DNA from: Oopsacas minuta
Taxonomy: Eukaryota > Porifera > Hexactinellida > Lyssacinosida > Leucopsacidae
Direction: 5' to 3'
Assembly (NCBI GenBank): GCA_024704765.1
Contig: JAKMXF010000308.1
Location: 385,703 to 448,799, forward strand
Length of the DNA stretch: 63,097 bases
A program made the position numbers and the translations under genes. Below the pieces are notes generated by a model. The model had not been told where the DNA came from. It made no database searches and saw only the letters and a list, made by a program, of their open reading frames with translations. This document shows, piece by piece, positions 23,430 to 34,847 of this stretch (position 1 is the stretch's first letter; every line of letters starts with the position of its first letter).

Positions 23430-25345
23430 TTGCCCAGAGTATAAATACTCGGTGAAGAAACTCTGAGTAGCTTTCTATTGTCTTGGACTCCTACCAGTAC
23501 TACCCCTTGGATAGATATCCTTGTTAGCATCGCGATATGAGCTGGAGTGAAAGAACAACGATCATCGGAGACGATTTTAATTGAGAGGAGAAGGATATTT
23601 CTACGCTAGCTGTCCCCAATTGTCGACACAGAAAAAAGGTTGCCACCATTACGTGCTCGGGATATATAATCCTTAAGATCGCGTTGGATAGAAACTTCTT
23701 ATATAGATCCTCTTGAGTGTCACATCCTTTGAGGAGCTCTTTGGTCTCGATGTATTTGGAGAGTGTATATATTTCGGCGCGCAGAGCCTATTTGTTAAAA
23801 CTAAACCTCCGACTCACCCACGAAATCACACTGCCAGTTTCCATCCATTCAACTGCATCAAACCTCGCAAGTTTTGACAAATCACGGCTATCCTCTGAGA
23901 ATCTTGCCTCCATTTCGTGTACCAGACCGGAAATGTAGTCACCGAGGACACTGTAAATGGGAGGCACTTCTAAGCAGTTCGACCGAAGAGGGCCCATTTC
24001 CGACATCTCAAAGCCTGCTTTCGATATTCGTTTTTCGAGTACATCGAACTGTTTATTAATAAATTTAGACACATCTAGAGCTTTCAGAAACACCACAAAT
24101 GACTTTGTTTCAGATAGGGCATAGGAATATTCAACTTTTGGGACCTGAAAGATGGAACTAAGGCGATTCACATGGGACAAGCGATCTCCCTGATCAAAAG
24201 AATTATCATCAGAAATATCCTGAAGGGACTCGATCACTTGTACAATCAAATCGATAACCTCTCGACACTTCGCCGGTAGTAAGCCAGCGTGTTGCTGCGG
24301 CCTTGATAAATAATTTGAAATTTGTCTCATCCTCTAAACATTTTACTTTTAGAAGGTCCACTTTCCGATTAGATTTTCTAAATAATTTATAAATGGCGTT
24401 GATAAGTTCGATTACTTCCTTCACTAATTGAACTTCATTAGCTACTGTTTTGCAAGCTAATGCAAGACGATGTGCGCGACAATCTTCGAAAATAATATAT
24501 TGATTCCAAAAACGTTTTAGGTATCCTAGGACTCCTTCCTGTTCGCTAGACATATTTCTGGCTCCGTCAAAGAAAGCGCTCCTACTTAGTTTTCTATCTA
24601 GGCCAAATTTTCGACACTCTCATCGACTAGTTTAAAGAGATTCTCAGCTGTAGTCCGGCCTTGAATGGGTTTATAATCTAGCATGCACTCCTCCACGTTG
24701 CCCGTTTTGGTAGAGATATACTTCACACAAATACTCAAAATTCCATGATTCTGCACCAAAGTTTCATCGACTAAGAGGTCCAGGAACGATAGATGTTCAG
24801 TGAAGCTGAAAGATCATCATTAGTGTCTTCACGAATCTGTCTTTCGAACAACTCCAAGAACTCCGTGACAGAGGTCTTTGGCCTATAAGTGGCATTATGA
24901 TCTCGGTTCTTCGTCCAGATATCTACATCCTCGCTCATTCGACAAGTGAGGGAGATCAATTTTTCAAACTTGGTTGTATGTGGTATTTGCTCCTTGAATA
25001 AAAAATAAGCTTGGTCGAGATATTTCAATATATACTTTCCTTGTCTGCACTCTTCTGCTTTGCTAGTTTTTCAGTTGTCTCTTTAATGTAGGCACCATTG
25101 CTCTGGTTGTTCGAGGCTAGTTGTATATGTCGGCTATCCTTTTCGTGAACAACGTGGCTGCAGTTTTCTACCAATACTTTGTCTACAAAATACTTGGTTC
25201 CGGTCTCTAGATTCAGTTTTTTGGCCTGACTCACATCGTGACAAAGACCACACGAATAACCTTCTTTGACTTCCACGACCCAAGGATGGTTCAATCGAAA
25301 GGAAGCAGGCTTAGCAGTGGGGAGATGGGACTCGCCGTAGACATC
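23430..25345 (-). pseudogene. hAT transposase (ZNF862-like), decayed
   Basis: Minus-strand pieces in order are as follows. HPWVVEVKEGYSCGLCHDV is a TTF-type zinc-finger start. Next come SNNQSNGAYIKETTEKLAKQ, EFLELFERQIRED, then MSSEQEGVLGYLKRFWNQY with RAHRLALACKTVANE, then LLPAKCREVIDLIVQVIESL, LSHVNRLSSIFQVPKVEY and LLRSNCLEVPPIYSVLGDY-like residues to 23,788. Frame-shifted hATC residues CSFTPAHIAMLTRISIQG (about 23,560-23,500) carry the reading towards the Tc1 insertion. Several frameshifts break it. The family call is by memory of vertebrate ZNF862-like hAT proteins; the superfamily is more certain than the subgroup. Confidence 0.7.
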
Positions 25346-25886
25346 ATTTTCAGTTTCAGACTCGCCGGCGGATTCTATAGGATCTGCAGCGTTTTTTTAT
25401 GGGGGTTTCCAATAGATTCAGAATACCGTTTCATTGAATGGAAATAACCAAGTCTAATTGAGTATTTTTTAAATGTAAAATATAAGTTGAAAAATATAGC
25501 CTAACAAAATGCAGCAAGCAGGAAGCGAACAATTTATTTACAAATAACTTTCTTACTGAAGTTTAGGGTGCGCGACAGAATAATCTGCACACCTTGGGTG
25601 CGCTAATTTGAAAGTGCTAGATGAGGCCCTGTGTCTTAGGTATTAAGAAATACTTAAATTTATGAATTTGGAAAATTTGGAATTTTTGTACAATAATGTG
25701 GACGTGATAATTCCATCATAATACTGCATATGGTCGAAATCATGACATCAGAACATTTCTCACATTAAGTCGGGTACCTGTGATTCACATTTCAAATTTC
25801 TATCATGTATATTGGCTCAGCAGTCGCTGATAATGAAATTTTTTGACAATCCAGTTCTTCAGCCTATCCTGGGCATACAAACATGT

Positions 25887-25903
25887 ATATATATATATAT
25901 TAT
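25887..25903. repeat. (TA)n microsatellite
   Basis: Eight alternating TA units beside R1. Confidence 0.85.
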
Positions 25904-26224
25904 GAGTTTGTCTAATTTGCGATTATCCTTCTGAATGCCTTTGTTCGTATTAGTGAAATAGCAAAGGTGACTTTTCATGATTTTTAAATTGTGATCTTTC
26001 GATGTTGTATAGCATATTTTCATACAAATTGGTGTTTATCGTTCGAAACGATCATCTCCTGTTAGACAAATCCATATGTATATGTTTCGGTCTATTCTCG
26101 AAATTAGTCAATACGCCTGCCTAGTCACCAATCTGCTGGTCAATACTCGTAATGACTAGTCAATGCGCGTATAGCTGTATGTATCGTTTTCTGTGCCGAA
26201 TACGAGTGTGAAGTTAGCTAACTA

Positions 26225-26840
26225 TGCGACTAGGGTCACTAATTTCACTCACTTATACTCATTATATTTAAACGAAATTAGTATCATTGGAAGGAAAAGG
26301 GTTGGACGTTTTACACAATATGTTTTGACATTAAAAATTTTCTTTTAGTCACATTTTTGGTTGGAATTTTAGGATAACGACTCCCTTGAAGTTACCCACC
26401 TAAAAATCAGAATTCTATCCTGAAATTCTCTATGCATACTTTGGTTGTATGGATGTTGCAGGAATTCAATTTCAATTTACAAATTATTAACAACTCGCGG
26501 AGCTAAACTAATTCAAATTTTCAGTCGGGACTGAGTGTGGTAGGGAATGAATCATATTCTACACATAGTAGGGTCGGTTCAAACTCATGCATCCTATCCT
26601 AAATCCGACAGAATTTCAATTATTATGCTAATGGATAGTTGAGATATAGAAGTGTTATACAATATCGATATTTTCGTGAGGCACTATAAAGTATCACCAG
26701 CAACGTGCAAAATCGATAAATACTCAGGTTTTTAGTGTATTACGAATTCTAACTTTGGGATCAATTCTTGAAGTTATTTCTCTTTAGAACCCCTTCAAAA
26801 TTTATGGCACCTTCTTCGTATCTTATAATTTCATTTAGTC
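26225..26840 (+). repeat. Dispersed repeat R2, copy a
   Basis: It matches, in inverted orientation, the two halves of R2b (39,635-40,007 and 41,223-41,420). Shared words include GTTTTACACAATATGTTTTG, GAATCATATTCTACA, GTTGAGATATAGAAGTG and TGCAAAATCGATAAATACT. The first 120 bp are also shared with the arms of FB2 (5560-5700). Confidence 0.7.
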
Positions 26841-27270
26841 GCTAGTACATTTTTAGCTTTTGCTGGTAATATATTTTGAAAGGTTAATTACCCTTTTGAG
26901 TCACTGTTAAACTTCATTCTTGTGCATACAAGTAATACATAACTTGAGTAACATTGGCGTCAATCGTATGGTATTTTCTTCGTGAATAAAATATCTAATT
27001 TTATCTCTGCAACTAAATATGCTTATTGTCGTAGGGGATAAATATAATCACTTAAACCAAAACAATTTTCGTGTTTGATTTGATCATTTTGCCCATTTTG
27101 CTTTTATTGCTTTATTTTACTATTTCCTATTCTTCCCATCATATTAACTTTTCGATCTTTTCTGATAACATGGTTCTTTTCTGATTTTGTTTCTTATTTG
27201 ACACTACTGTGACATGATTTCTCTCGAATTGTTCTCTACTCATATTTATTTGACTCTCTAATGGCATGCT
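26841..27270. other. Non-coding stretch
   Basis: AT-rich; becomes pyrimidine-rich on the plus strand after 27,080. No gene supported. Confidence 0.45.
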
Positions 27271-27284
27271 CAAACTTCGCAGGA

Positions 27285-27430
27285 ATATACTTTGATTCTT
27301 TGGCTCTTTTTATTGCGACTTCTTCTGTCCTACTGTCTGCTCTTTGTCCGTCATGTCGGTTCTTCTCATCCTTGGCGGCATTGAGATCAATCCAGGATCC
27401 ATCACACTAATCAAGATACTTATCACTAAC
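27285..27430 (+). pseudogene. Possible non-LTR retrotransposon 5' scrap with a 2A-like motif
   Basis: One plus-strand frame reads CSLSVMSVLLILGGIEINPG followed by S. A hydrophobic run ending in GxIExNPGP is a known feature near the N terminus of several LINE proteins and of 2A-like peptides. Here the final P is S. No reverse transcriptase follows, so at most this is a 5' fragment. Chance resemblance is possible. Confidence 0.3.
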
Positions 27431-27900
27431 AAGGTAATTAATTTATTGAATTACCTAAAGTTATTCATTTTGTAAATTTGTATGGTTAGTCGTGACCTAC
27501 ATAATATAAGGCCTGAATGTTCATTTGGACAATGGATTACTTAAAGTGCATACACTGAATATGAGATGTTGAGATTAATACCATTGTTTTTTACAATGTT
27601 CATACCAAATGGTAGATGGAAGGTAGGCATATTTTACACTACACAAAAATTGTATGAATACGAAATGCTGGGGCAACAAAGAGACTGCCAACAGCAAAAT
27701 TATTTTTTATTTTGATTTGAATTTATGGTATTTACGAGAGTTATGCGAGCTTTCAGTTAATGTCCTTTACAACGAATTCATGTTCTTCACTTTGTTAGTT
27801 AGGATACAGTTGGTTAGTTGGTTGCTGAAAAAATAATCTTCATCATGATATTCCATCCTATTGTGTCATAAGTAGGGCATTTGTTTCACCAAAACTCAGC
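27431..27900. other. Non-coding stretch
   Basis: No supported feature. The 60-codon frame at 27654-27836 has no recognisable motif. Confidence 0.45.
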
Positions 27901-27997
27901 TTCATTACTCTCGATTACGTTTCTTGTCAAAGAAACTAAGATCTTCCGAGATGGACTTGTTATAAAGAGATTGAAGAGATTAGAATCCATTTCGATC

Positions 27998-29000
27998 TTA
28001 GTAGACCTTCCACAAAATTATAGCTGCTTCAAGCACTGGAGCTGAAGGCCACTTAAGGTCTTCTCTGTCAATCGAACATATTAAACCATAGCGGGATGAC
28101 GGGATATTTCTTACTGTTTTGATGATGTGGACAAAGTCGAAGATAAGATACAGAGGTCTACAAGTGTCTAATGGACGAGGAACACAGGTTTCAAGAAAGG
28201 AAGTAGTGGATAGTAACTTAAACAGATTCACATTGAGGGGTAGTTATCTGTATAAATAACTTGAATTTGAAGATTACAACTTTTTACATCCTTGATCACT
28301 TCATGTAAAATAGGTAGTATTTGGGCAGCTGAACATTTTGCGCAAGGTTGGAGTCGTACAACTGTATTGGCTGCTTCGTTCTGTGTAGTTGAAGAGTCGA
28401 GTATTCTCCCACCTGTGTAAGAAAACTCTGATTTGACATGTATTTCACCCATATGTAATGTAACATTCCTTTCTTGGTTATTGAAATTAGCAGTAGAAGC
28501 CTTCAAATATGTTTGCAACTCACACTCTAAGCCATAGTCCCATAAAGATTACGTAGAGTTGTTGGGTGGGGAAATATTAAACAAATCAAAGACTTTGAGT
28601 AGCTGTGATAGGTAGAAGATATCAAATGAGATTTTAGAGCTAGCACCATTGTGACAACATTGTACCGTCTTCGATTTTTGGGAATTAGTGTATTCTCAAG
28701 CTGGTACAGTAGAAATTTTAACTGGGGCAACAATTCTGAATATTTCTCTAGCATATCATTTGAAGTCCCTATCTTCGAAATCGTGTTTTCAATGTTAGAT
28801 TTAGCTTGGCGAATAAACTTTTCAACAGGGTCCTTAGTGCATGCAGAAAGCTTGCTGATGATGGTATCGATTTCTCGAATATCACTGAGATTGTGTATTG
28901 TGAGAGGAAATTGAATTTTTTTATAGAAGCCTGTAGTTGTGAACAGTCATTATTGAAACACATGCTGGTATATATATATATGTTTGTCTTTTGACAGCTT
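27998..29000 (-). pseudogene. P-element-type (THAP9-like) transposase, central part, decayed
   Basis: Reading down the minus strand in pieces: LPQLKFLLYQLENTLIPKNR, RRYNVVTMVLALKSHLIS, CLIFPHPTTLRNLYG, QTYLKASTANFNNQERNVTL, HMGEIHVKSEFSYTGGRI, ILPILHEVIKDVKSCNLQIQ, VIYTDNYPSM, and PLYLIFDFVHIIKTVRN. The last is the diagnostic Asp-containing block of P-type transposases. The first catalytic acidic residue sits in the HMGEIHVKS block. No THAP domain, C terminus or terminal repeats were found. It belongs to the same subfamily as 55.9-56.8 kb and differs from the P element at 35.8 kb. Confidence 0.8.
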
Positions 29001-30060
29001 TAGCAAGTTAATTGACGTGCCATCTGAAAACCATTTAACCCCAGAAGAAGGTAGTTATATTCTTCGAGTTTACATTTAGCTCTCCTAATGATTTGACACC
29101 GAACTTATTATCCTCAGCATTATGAAGTTCAAGGCTCTGTTCTAAGGCTTGAGGAACAATTTACTCTCGATATTCCCACGATCTAAACATTCAGGCTTCG
29201 GGGATGGTGAGCTAAGATACTTGGAACAACTGGGGAGGAGATAAGGTATAGTTTTCTCCTGTAGAATTCGTCACCGAGAAAATTTTTGTAATGAGCCATC
29301 AGGTTGAGGCATATCCATTTCAGTGATGACATCTTACGAAAGTGATTAGAGTGTTTTCACTTCATGAATGTCATCACAGTTGCTTATAGCAATAGCTTTG
29401 TTGGGTGTAGTCCACTGTTAGTTTTGTGGTTATTTCTAACACAACCTGGTCATATTTTAGTTTATCTAATGTTTGATAAAAGTGTCTGTTTAAGTGGAGA
29501 AATTTTGAGCATTCTCATTAGTTGGGTATTGGAACAAAGAAAGGAATTCGATACTAATGGTATTACCAGCTTACAAAATGTCTATTCTGAATACCTTGTT
29601 TGTGTTGAATGTTAGTTAAGGAGCCAATTTCCCTTCTCCAGGCTCACAATTCTAAGCGTAATGTAGAAAGTGAACAAGTTGTGAATATGTTGTTAGAGGT
29701 CAGCTCTGGAGTGACTTTGAGATTGTAAGTTATGGATCAGGAGAATTATCTCGAAATCACAGGTGCGATTGTTTGTGTATTACTGATTCGAACCATAGAA
29801 TGTCATTATTCAGTAATTGGACGAATGTATTTTCTTCTGAGTTTCATGATGTAAACAATATGTGTGTTTTGAAGTTTGACTATCATCGGTAGAAAAGTCT
29901 GCTAGCCGTAAAATAAACAGCCCATTCTTTAGAGCTAAAGCAGAGTGTAAATTCCCTAATTGTAGTGCATATTTATTTATATTGAGTACAAGAATTATTT
30001 AAATAATCGTGTAGTGGTTAAAAAAAGTTTATTATGTGTGATCTCTTTCAACTCATCATA
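29001..30060. other. No clear gene; possible 5' part of the following relic
   Basis: An 83-codon plus-strand frame at 29364-29615 has no motif I recognise. It lies upstream of the transposase/OTU relic and might be part of it, but I cannot show that. Confidence 0.3.
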
Positions 30061-32395
30061 CCGATGGTACCAGTGCTTATAGTAGTAATTTATCTTGTAG
30101 CGAGCACAGAAATATGGGAAGATATTAGATAATTATTCTGTGAGCAAAATATTTAATAAGCAAATCAATGATTCTGACAAAACAGGAAGATTTTGTTATG
30201 GAAATTTAACAAATTTAAAATCCGCGAAATGTTTAATGGAAGTTAAATCAGAAATGAAATCTGCTAGTAGGTTTTCTAATTCTTACATAGAAGATGTAGC
30301 AGCTACCCAGCAGTACTTCCGTCATCTACTCCCTGATTCCCTTATTCCAAGTTAAGTTCAGTACTTTGTGCAAGATCCATGTGTTATGCACATGTATACT
30401 TCTAAACAAATAGAAATCTTAAATATTTTAATGGTCATGTAGTTTTTAAATTTGATGCCACTGGGTCTCTAATTGGTAAACCGCCTTAATGCTCCAACTA
30501 TCCAGCATCCTAAATATTTCACCAGGCCATTTTCTGTATAAAAAATGATCAGTAGTGATTATGGTACAGCTGAAATTTCACATTTCTTGAATAAATGGAG
30601 CTTAAATTCAAAATTAGTAATTATTAGAGGCTTAAAAATACATAATGTAAATGGCTGTTAGCTGAGCTATGAAGATACATAGTTCTTGTTTAGCATTTAA
30701 TAAATTTACTATTTTGAATTACCTTCAATACTGTTGGAGGTTTGTATCTTATAGTGAAAGTTTAAATGTTGATACTGTTCTACATCTGTGTCAGCTCATG
30801 TATTGCACAGGATCATTTTTAATATAGGAAAAAGTTTTCAAATGGACTAAAAGATCAAGAAAATAGTCCTAGATGTTTTGATCACATCATATATTGTAAA
30901 AAATGTATGAAATTGGCCTTCTTTTCGAATTATTATGCTATATTTTATGTTTCGAAAACAATCCAATGATTATGAGAAGAAATTGCATAATTAGAGCTGT
31001 GTGTTGAGTATGAGATAGAAATTAGTAATGAAATACATGAGAAACATGAGGATGAAACAATTGTAAATTAAATGCTGTAACTCACGGGCAAAATTCACTC
31101 TTTGGTAAGCATTTTGAAAAGATTTATGAGAGAACTGAATCCAATATCAAGGGTATTGAGAATAACCTTGATACTGGAATTAGTACTTCTCAAGTAAGAG
31201 AAAATAATGTATGTTACTATCCTGGATTAATTGATCTCTATTGACATAATTTATGCCACTGTTACCATTGTGGAGTGGAATAACTTTATGTACGATCAAT
31301 ACACCAAGTAATGTTTAACAAACAGCAACGCTAGTGTTGAAAACTGGTTTAGCATAGTGAAGCACATCATTTATATTTCTTACACAAGAATGAGATCGGC
31401 TGATTTCATTAGGTCGATTTATCTAAAAATAGAGGGTAGGGTTCCTGCATTTACATTTGTTTTTATGCCATTTGCAAAGAATATAATTACACAGAAAAAC
31501 AATGCAAGTAGAAGATGAAGAAAATTGTAAGGAGGAAGGGTCTGAAAAGGAAAAAAGACCAAAGATAGCTTTATGAAACCTTCTGATTACGTATTTCAAA
31601 GCCATTTGAAGGTATTAAATCGAATAATAAACTAATAGTCTACAAAATCCGTTAGTAAATACAGAAATACAAGTACCAGTTAAGTCAGTGGGTGAACAGG
31701 TTAAATACCCAGTGGAAGTTCAAAATCTTAATTTACCTGGTAAGGAAGTAGAGAAATTTAACAATTTAGTACTTATTGAATTTCGTGAACGAGATTATAT
31801 ATTTCCTAAATTCCAACCCATTACTTATTAGGGAAGAAAAGTTATTAGTTAAATGGTTAAACTTAAAATTTTATTATTACTTGTTTTTTCTAGAAATATA
31901 ATACCACAAAATTCAAATTTACCTGATTGCTAACCTTCTAAATGTTACATACTTCTGGAGAAGGTAATTGTTATTTTCTTCACTAGCATTTTGGATGACA
32001 GGAAATACAGATAATTCCACAAATTTGATCAATAATTACTGATATTAGGTTTAGAAAGTTTAGAGAACCCTGTAATAAATATGTCGGAAACATATTTCCA
32101 CGATCAGTAATTAATTACAGAAATGTTAATGACTATATTATTAAAACGAATATGCGTAAGAACACAACTTGGGGAACTGATGTGGCAATATTTGCGGTAG
32201 TTTGTTATTGCAAACAGATGTTTGGATTTTTACTGCAACTATGGGAAACAAATGGATGGTCTTTTTGGTTAAAGGGGCCAAAGTTATTAATTTCCTAGAA
32301 TCGCAAATTCAAGGCTCAATATATTTATATCATGATGGGCTTCATTATGAACCGCATTTTAGAGGTAAATACAGCTGTTTTGTCGTAGACTACGC
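30060..32395 (+). pseudogene. Unclassified transposase followed by an OTU cysteine-protease region, heavily decayed
   Basis: With stops and frame changes the plus strand reads in order: VSKIFNKQINDSDKTGRFCY, YIEDVAATQQYFRHLLPDS, VQYFVQDPCVMHMYTSKQIE, a relic of a FDATGS block, ISSDYGTAEISHFLNKWSL, a relic of CSAHVLHRI plus NIGKSFQMD, GKHFEKIYERTESNIKGIE, STSQVRENNVCYYPGLID, PLWSGI-, SNASVENWF- and MRPADFIRSIYL-like residues. After an acidic linker come VQNLNLPGKEVEKFNNLVLI and EFRERDYIFPKFQPITY. It ends with an OTU-like region: SGEGNCYF (Cys nucleophile position), NTTWGTDVAIFAVVCY and a final HYEPHFRG (His). OTU domains remove ubiquitin. Whether transposase and OTU were one protein or two genes of one element cannot be told. 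I know of similar transposase-like proteins only as unnamed repeats. Confidence 0.5.
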
Positions 32396-32455
32396 CCCAG
32401 TGAGAAAATGCCTTCTTTAATATGTATTCATATTCGGATCTTGCATGCTGTAGGG

Positions 32456-34839
32456 CAGGGGTGCCCAACTCGATTTAATTGCGGGCCACATTGGCTTCCT
32501 CAATAGTTTGGTGGGCCACATGGACCAATTTATAATTTTCAGATTTATTTAGAGAAAATTTGTTGGAATATCCAAGTGGAAATGCTACAGAAAGGGAACA
32601 CACAAATGAAATATTGGCAGACTACAGAAAATGATCAAAAATACTAACTAATAAGAAACCCGAATACTCATTTTACCACCACTAATACGAGTACAGACGA
32701 TGATTTACTACTTTGACATGGATGACGATTGATGACGCATAGGTCTGACTATATGGTCGATGTTTTGTTCCATATCCGTAGTAGCTATTCTTAATGTATC
32801 TTCGAGATGTCTATCAGTTAAAACAGTTCTGCATTTGCTTTTTACTAGCTTCATTTGGGAGAACAGTTGTTCGCATATGTATGTGCTCCCAAATAAACAA
32901 GCCATCATCTTACAATGCTTGACAAGATTGGGGTAATCTGATGATGATAAATACTTTTGATAAAAGTCCATAAGTGTGACATCATTGAATTTTGCTTTCA
33001 AGTCCTGGTTACATTGCATGTCAACCAATTCTAGCTGGAGATGCTCGGGGAGTTCGATAGGTTCTAAAGAGAAAGGATTTGAGAATATAGCGAAGTTTAC
33101 AATATTGCTACGAAGATCTTTAAATCTATTTTCGAATTCTTTGCACAGGGAATTGATTTCGATTGCGTATACACCTGTATCTGGAGGGGAATGTTTTGAT
33201 AAGGTTTCAAAGTGATAAAGATTTCCTTCTATTAATTGTTTTTCCCATATCTCGAGCTTTCTTTCAAAAGCGCAAATGAAGTCAAACAAATTGTGAATAA
33301 GCAGATTTTTCCTTGTAATTTTGAGTTGAGGTTATTCAAATATTGAGTGATATCGGCCAAAAATGCCAAGTCACACAACCATAATGGATCATTGAGATGA
33401 AAAACTGGTTTCCCCTTCTCCTCCATAAAATGAAATACTTCTTCTTTGAGTTCATAAAAGCGTCGAAGCATCGCACCCCTACTTAACCATCGTACTTCCG
33501 TATAGTAAAGAAGGTCTCCATATTGAGAATTCATTTCGTCTAAAAGTTTTCGAAATTGTCGATGATTGAGTCCTCGAGCACGAATGAAGTTGATAGCTTT
33601 CACTACTATTTCCATTACACCCTGCATTCTTAATGACTTTGAACAGAGATTTTCCTGGTGAATTATACAATGCACTTTGACTAATTTCATAGTACTACTT
33701 CCTGAATTGATCCTTTCTTTCTCCAGAAGAGCAACGAAGCCCCTTTCCTTCCCAATCATTGATGGTGCGCCATCTGTCGTTACCTCACATAAATTATTCA
33801 ACTTAAGTCCGATAGCATCAATTCCATTCATCACCGCTTTATAAATATCAACTCCAGTTGTTTTATCGTGAAGGCTGTGTAAGTTCGCCAATTCTTCTGT
33901 AAGATTAAACTTTGAATCGATTCTTCTTACAAAAACAGCAAGTTGGGCAGTATCAGTGGCATCTGTGCTCTCATCAAGGGCCAGAGAATAGTACTGGAAC
34001 TCACTCGCACGTTTTTCTAAAGTAAGTTTTAAGTCTGTTGATAAGTTCTCTATCCTACGGCTAATTGTCATTCTTGAGAGGCTAATGTTTTCAAATAACT
34101 TCTGTTTCTCTGGGCACATAATTTGCGCCAAAGTAATAACACACTCCTTGATAAATTCACCATCAGTAAATGGCTTATATTTCTTTGCAATAAGTTTGGA
34201 AATGGCAAAGCTTGCACGAACAGCTTTTTCTGACTCAGAATTAGTATTTGTAAAAATATTTTGCTGTACCGAAAGTTCCCTTATTAATGATTGTACTCTA
34301 TCCTTCCGTATCTGCCCTGAGCATGCTTTGTAATCTTGATGTTTAGCACTATAGTGTCTTTGGATGTTGTACTCTTTCATCACTGCGATGACCTGCTTGC
34401 ATATTAAGCAAGTTGGTGAAAAAGTATTTCTCGGTCCAGCTGTCGTTGAAAGTTCTACTCTCGATATCAACTTTCCTTTTCTTAGAACAAGGCTCCATTA
34501 ATATAAATGATATATATATTCTACAGGTAATTTAGGAGATGAGTAAACGCAGTATCTGAATTTCAATTATAAGCTTAGAATTATACTAGTTTATATTTAT
34601 ACACCGCTAAGGATTATTATTACTAAACACATGCACCTGTCGTGTATTAAAATGAATAAGAATCCTCAAAATGTCAAATACATTGAAATTCGACACCCAG
34701 TATGAATGCTATAGAAATGTGGCTTAGGAATTGTTCATGAAGAAATAGTATATATTACAAAGTGCAAATTTTGTGCAGGCCGGATAAAATTATTACGCGG
34801 GCCAGATTTGGCCCGCGGGCCGTATGTTGGGCACCCCTG
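32456..34839 (-). mobile_element. hAT element (GTF2IRD2/ZBED5-like) with perfect 8-bp target duplication
   Basis: The ends are CAGGGGTGCCCAAC at 32456 and its exact complement ending at 34839. Both flanks carry CTGTAGGG (32448-32455 and 34840-34847), an exact 8-bp target duplication. GC-rich GCGGGCCA words lie just inside both ends. The element is 2,384 bp. The perfect ends and duplication make it the youngest-looking hAT in the window. Confidence 0.95.
32708..34498 (-). pseudogene. hAT transposase, near intact, two frameshifts in homopolymer runs
   Basis: The start chosen is the ATG at 34498-34496: MEPCSKKRKVDIESRTF (nuclear-signal-like KKRKVD) then SWTEKYFF. A one-base slip in a T run near 34,415 leads to SPTCLICKQVIAVMKEYNIQ with RHYSAKH, a BED-like C2-H-H finger. 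The RNase-H core follows: LALDESTDATDTAQLAVF (first Asp), EVTTDGAPSMIGKERGF (second Asp), VHCIIHQENLCSK, FIRARGLNHRQF and EVRWLSRGAML. A second one-base slip in an A run near 33,275 leads to HNLFDFICAFERKLEIW. The C terminus has FGSTYICEQLFSQMKLVKSK (Glu) in the hATC dimerisation region, ending SSSMSK. Roughly 590 residues, full length for this family. All catalytic residues are present. Confidence 0.93.
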
Positions 34840-34847
34840 CTGTAGGG

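Larger units (their letters stand above)
21834..25631 (-). mobile_element. hAT element (ZNF862-like type), itself invaded by a Tc1
   Basis: The ends are CAGGCCTTCATCTGGGTGCG at 21834 and the complement of CAGGGCCTCATCTAGCAC at 25631. The flanks TGCCGTAG (21826-21833) and TGTCTTAG (25632-25639) match at 6 of 8 positions, consistent with an aged 8-bp hAT duplication. Removing the nested Tc1 (22021-23392) leaves about 2.4 kb, a normal hAT length. Confidence 0.75.
21450..25862 (-). repeat. R1 copy split by a hAT insertion (21450-21833 and 25640-25862)
   Basis: The 5' part of R1 (25862 down to 25640) ends in CTTAATACCTAAGACA. The R1 order resumes at 21833 with GCCGAGATTATTAATCA and goes on to CCATGGATAATCAAATC and the GC-rich tail TCGCGCAGCTACCTAGCAAG near 21,460. 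The hAT element fills the gap exactly, so R1 was there first. Confidence 0.65.

Noticed and set aside
33232-34470. Programmed frameshifting in the hAT transposase
   Set aside because: Both slips are single bases in plain homopolymer runs without slippery-site context; decay or sequencing error is simpler.
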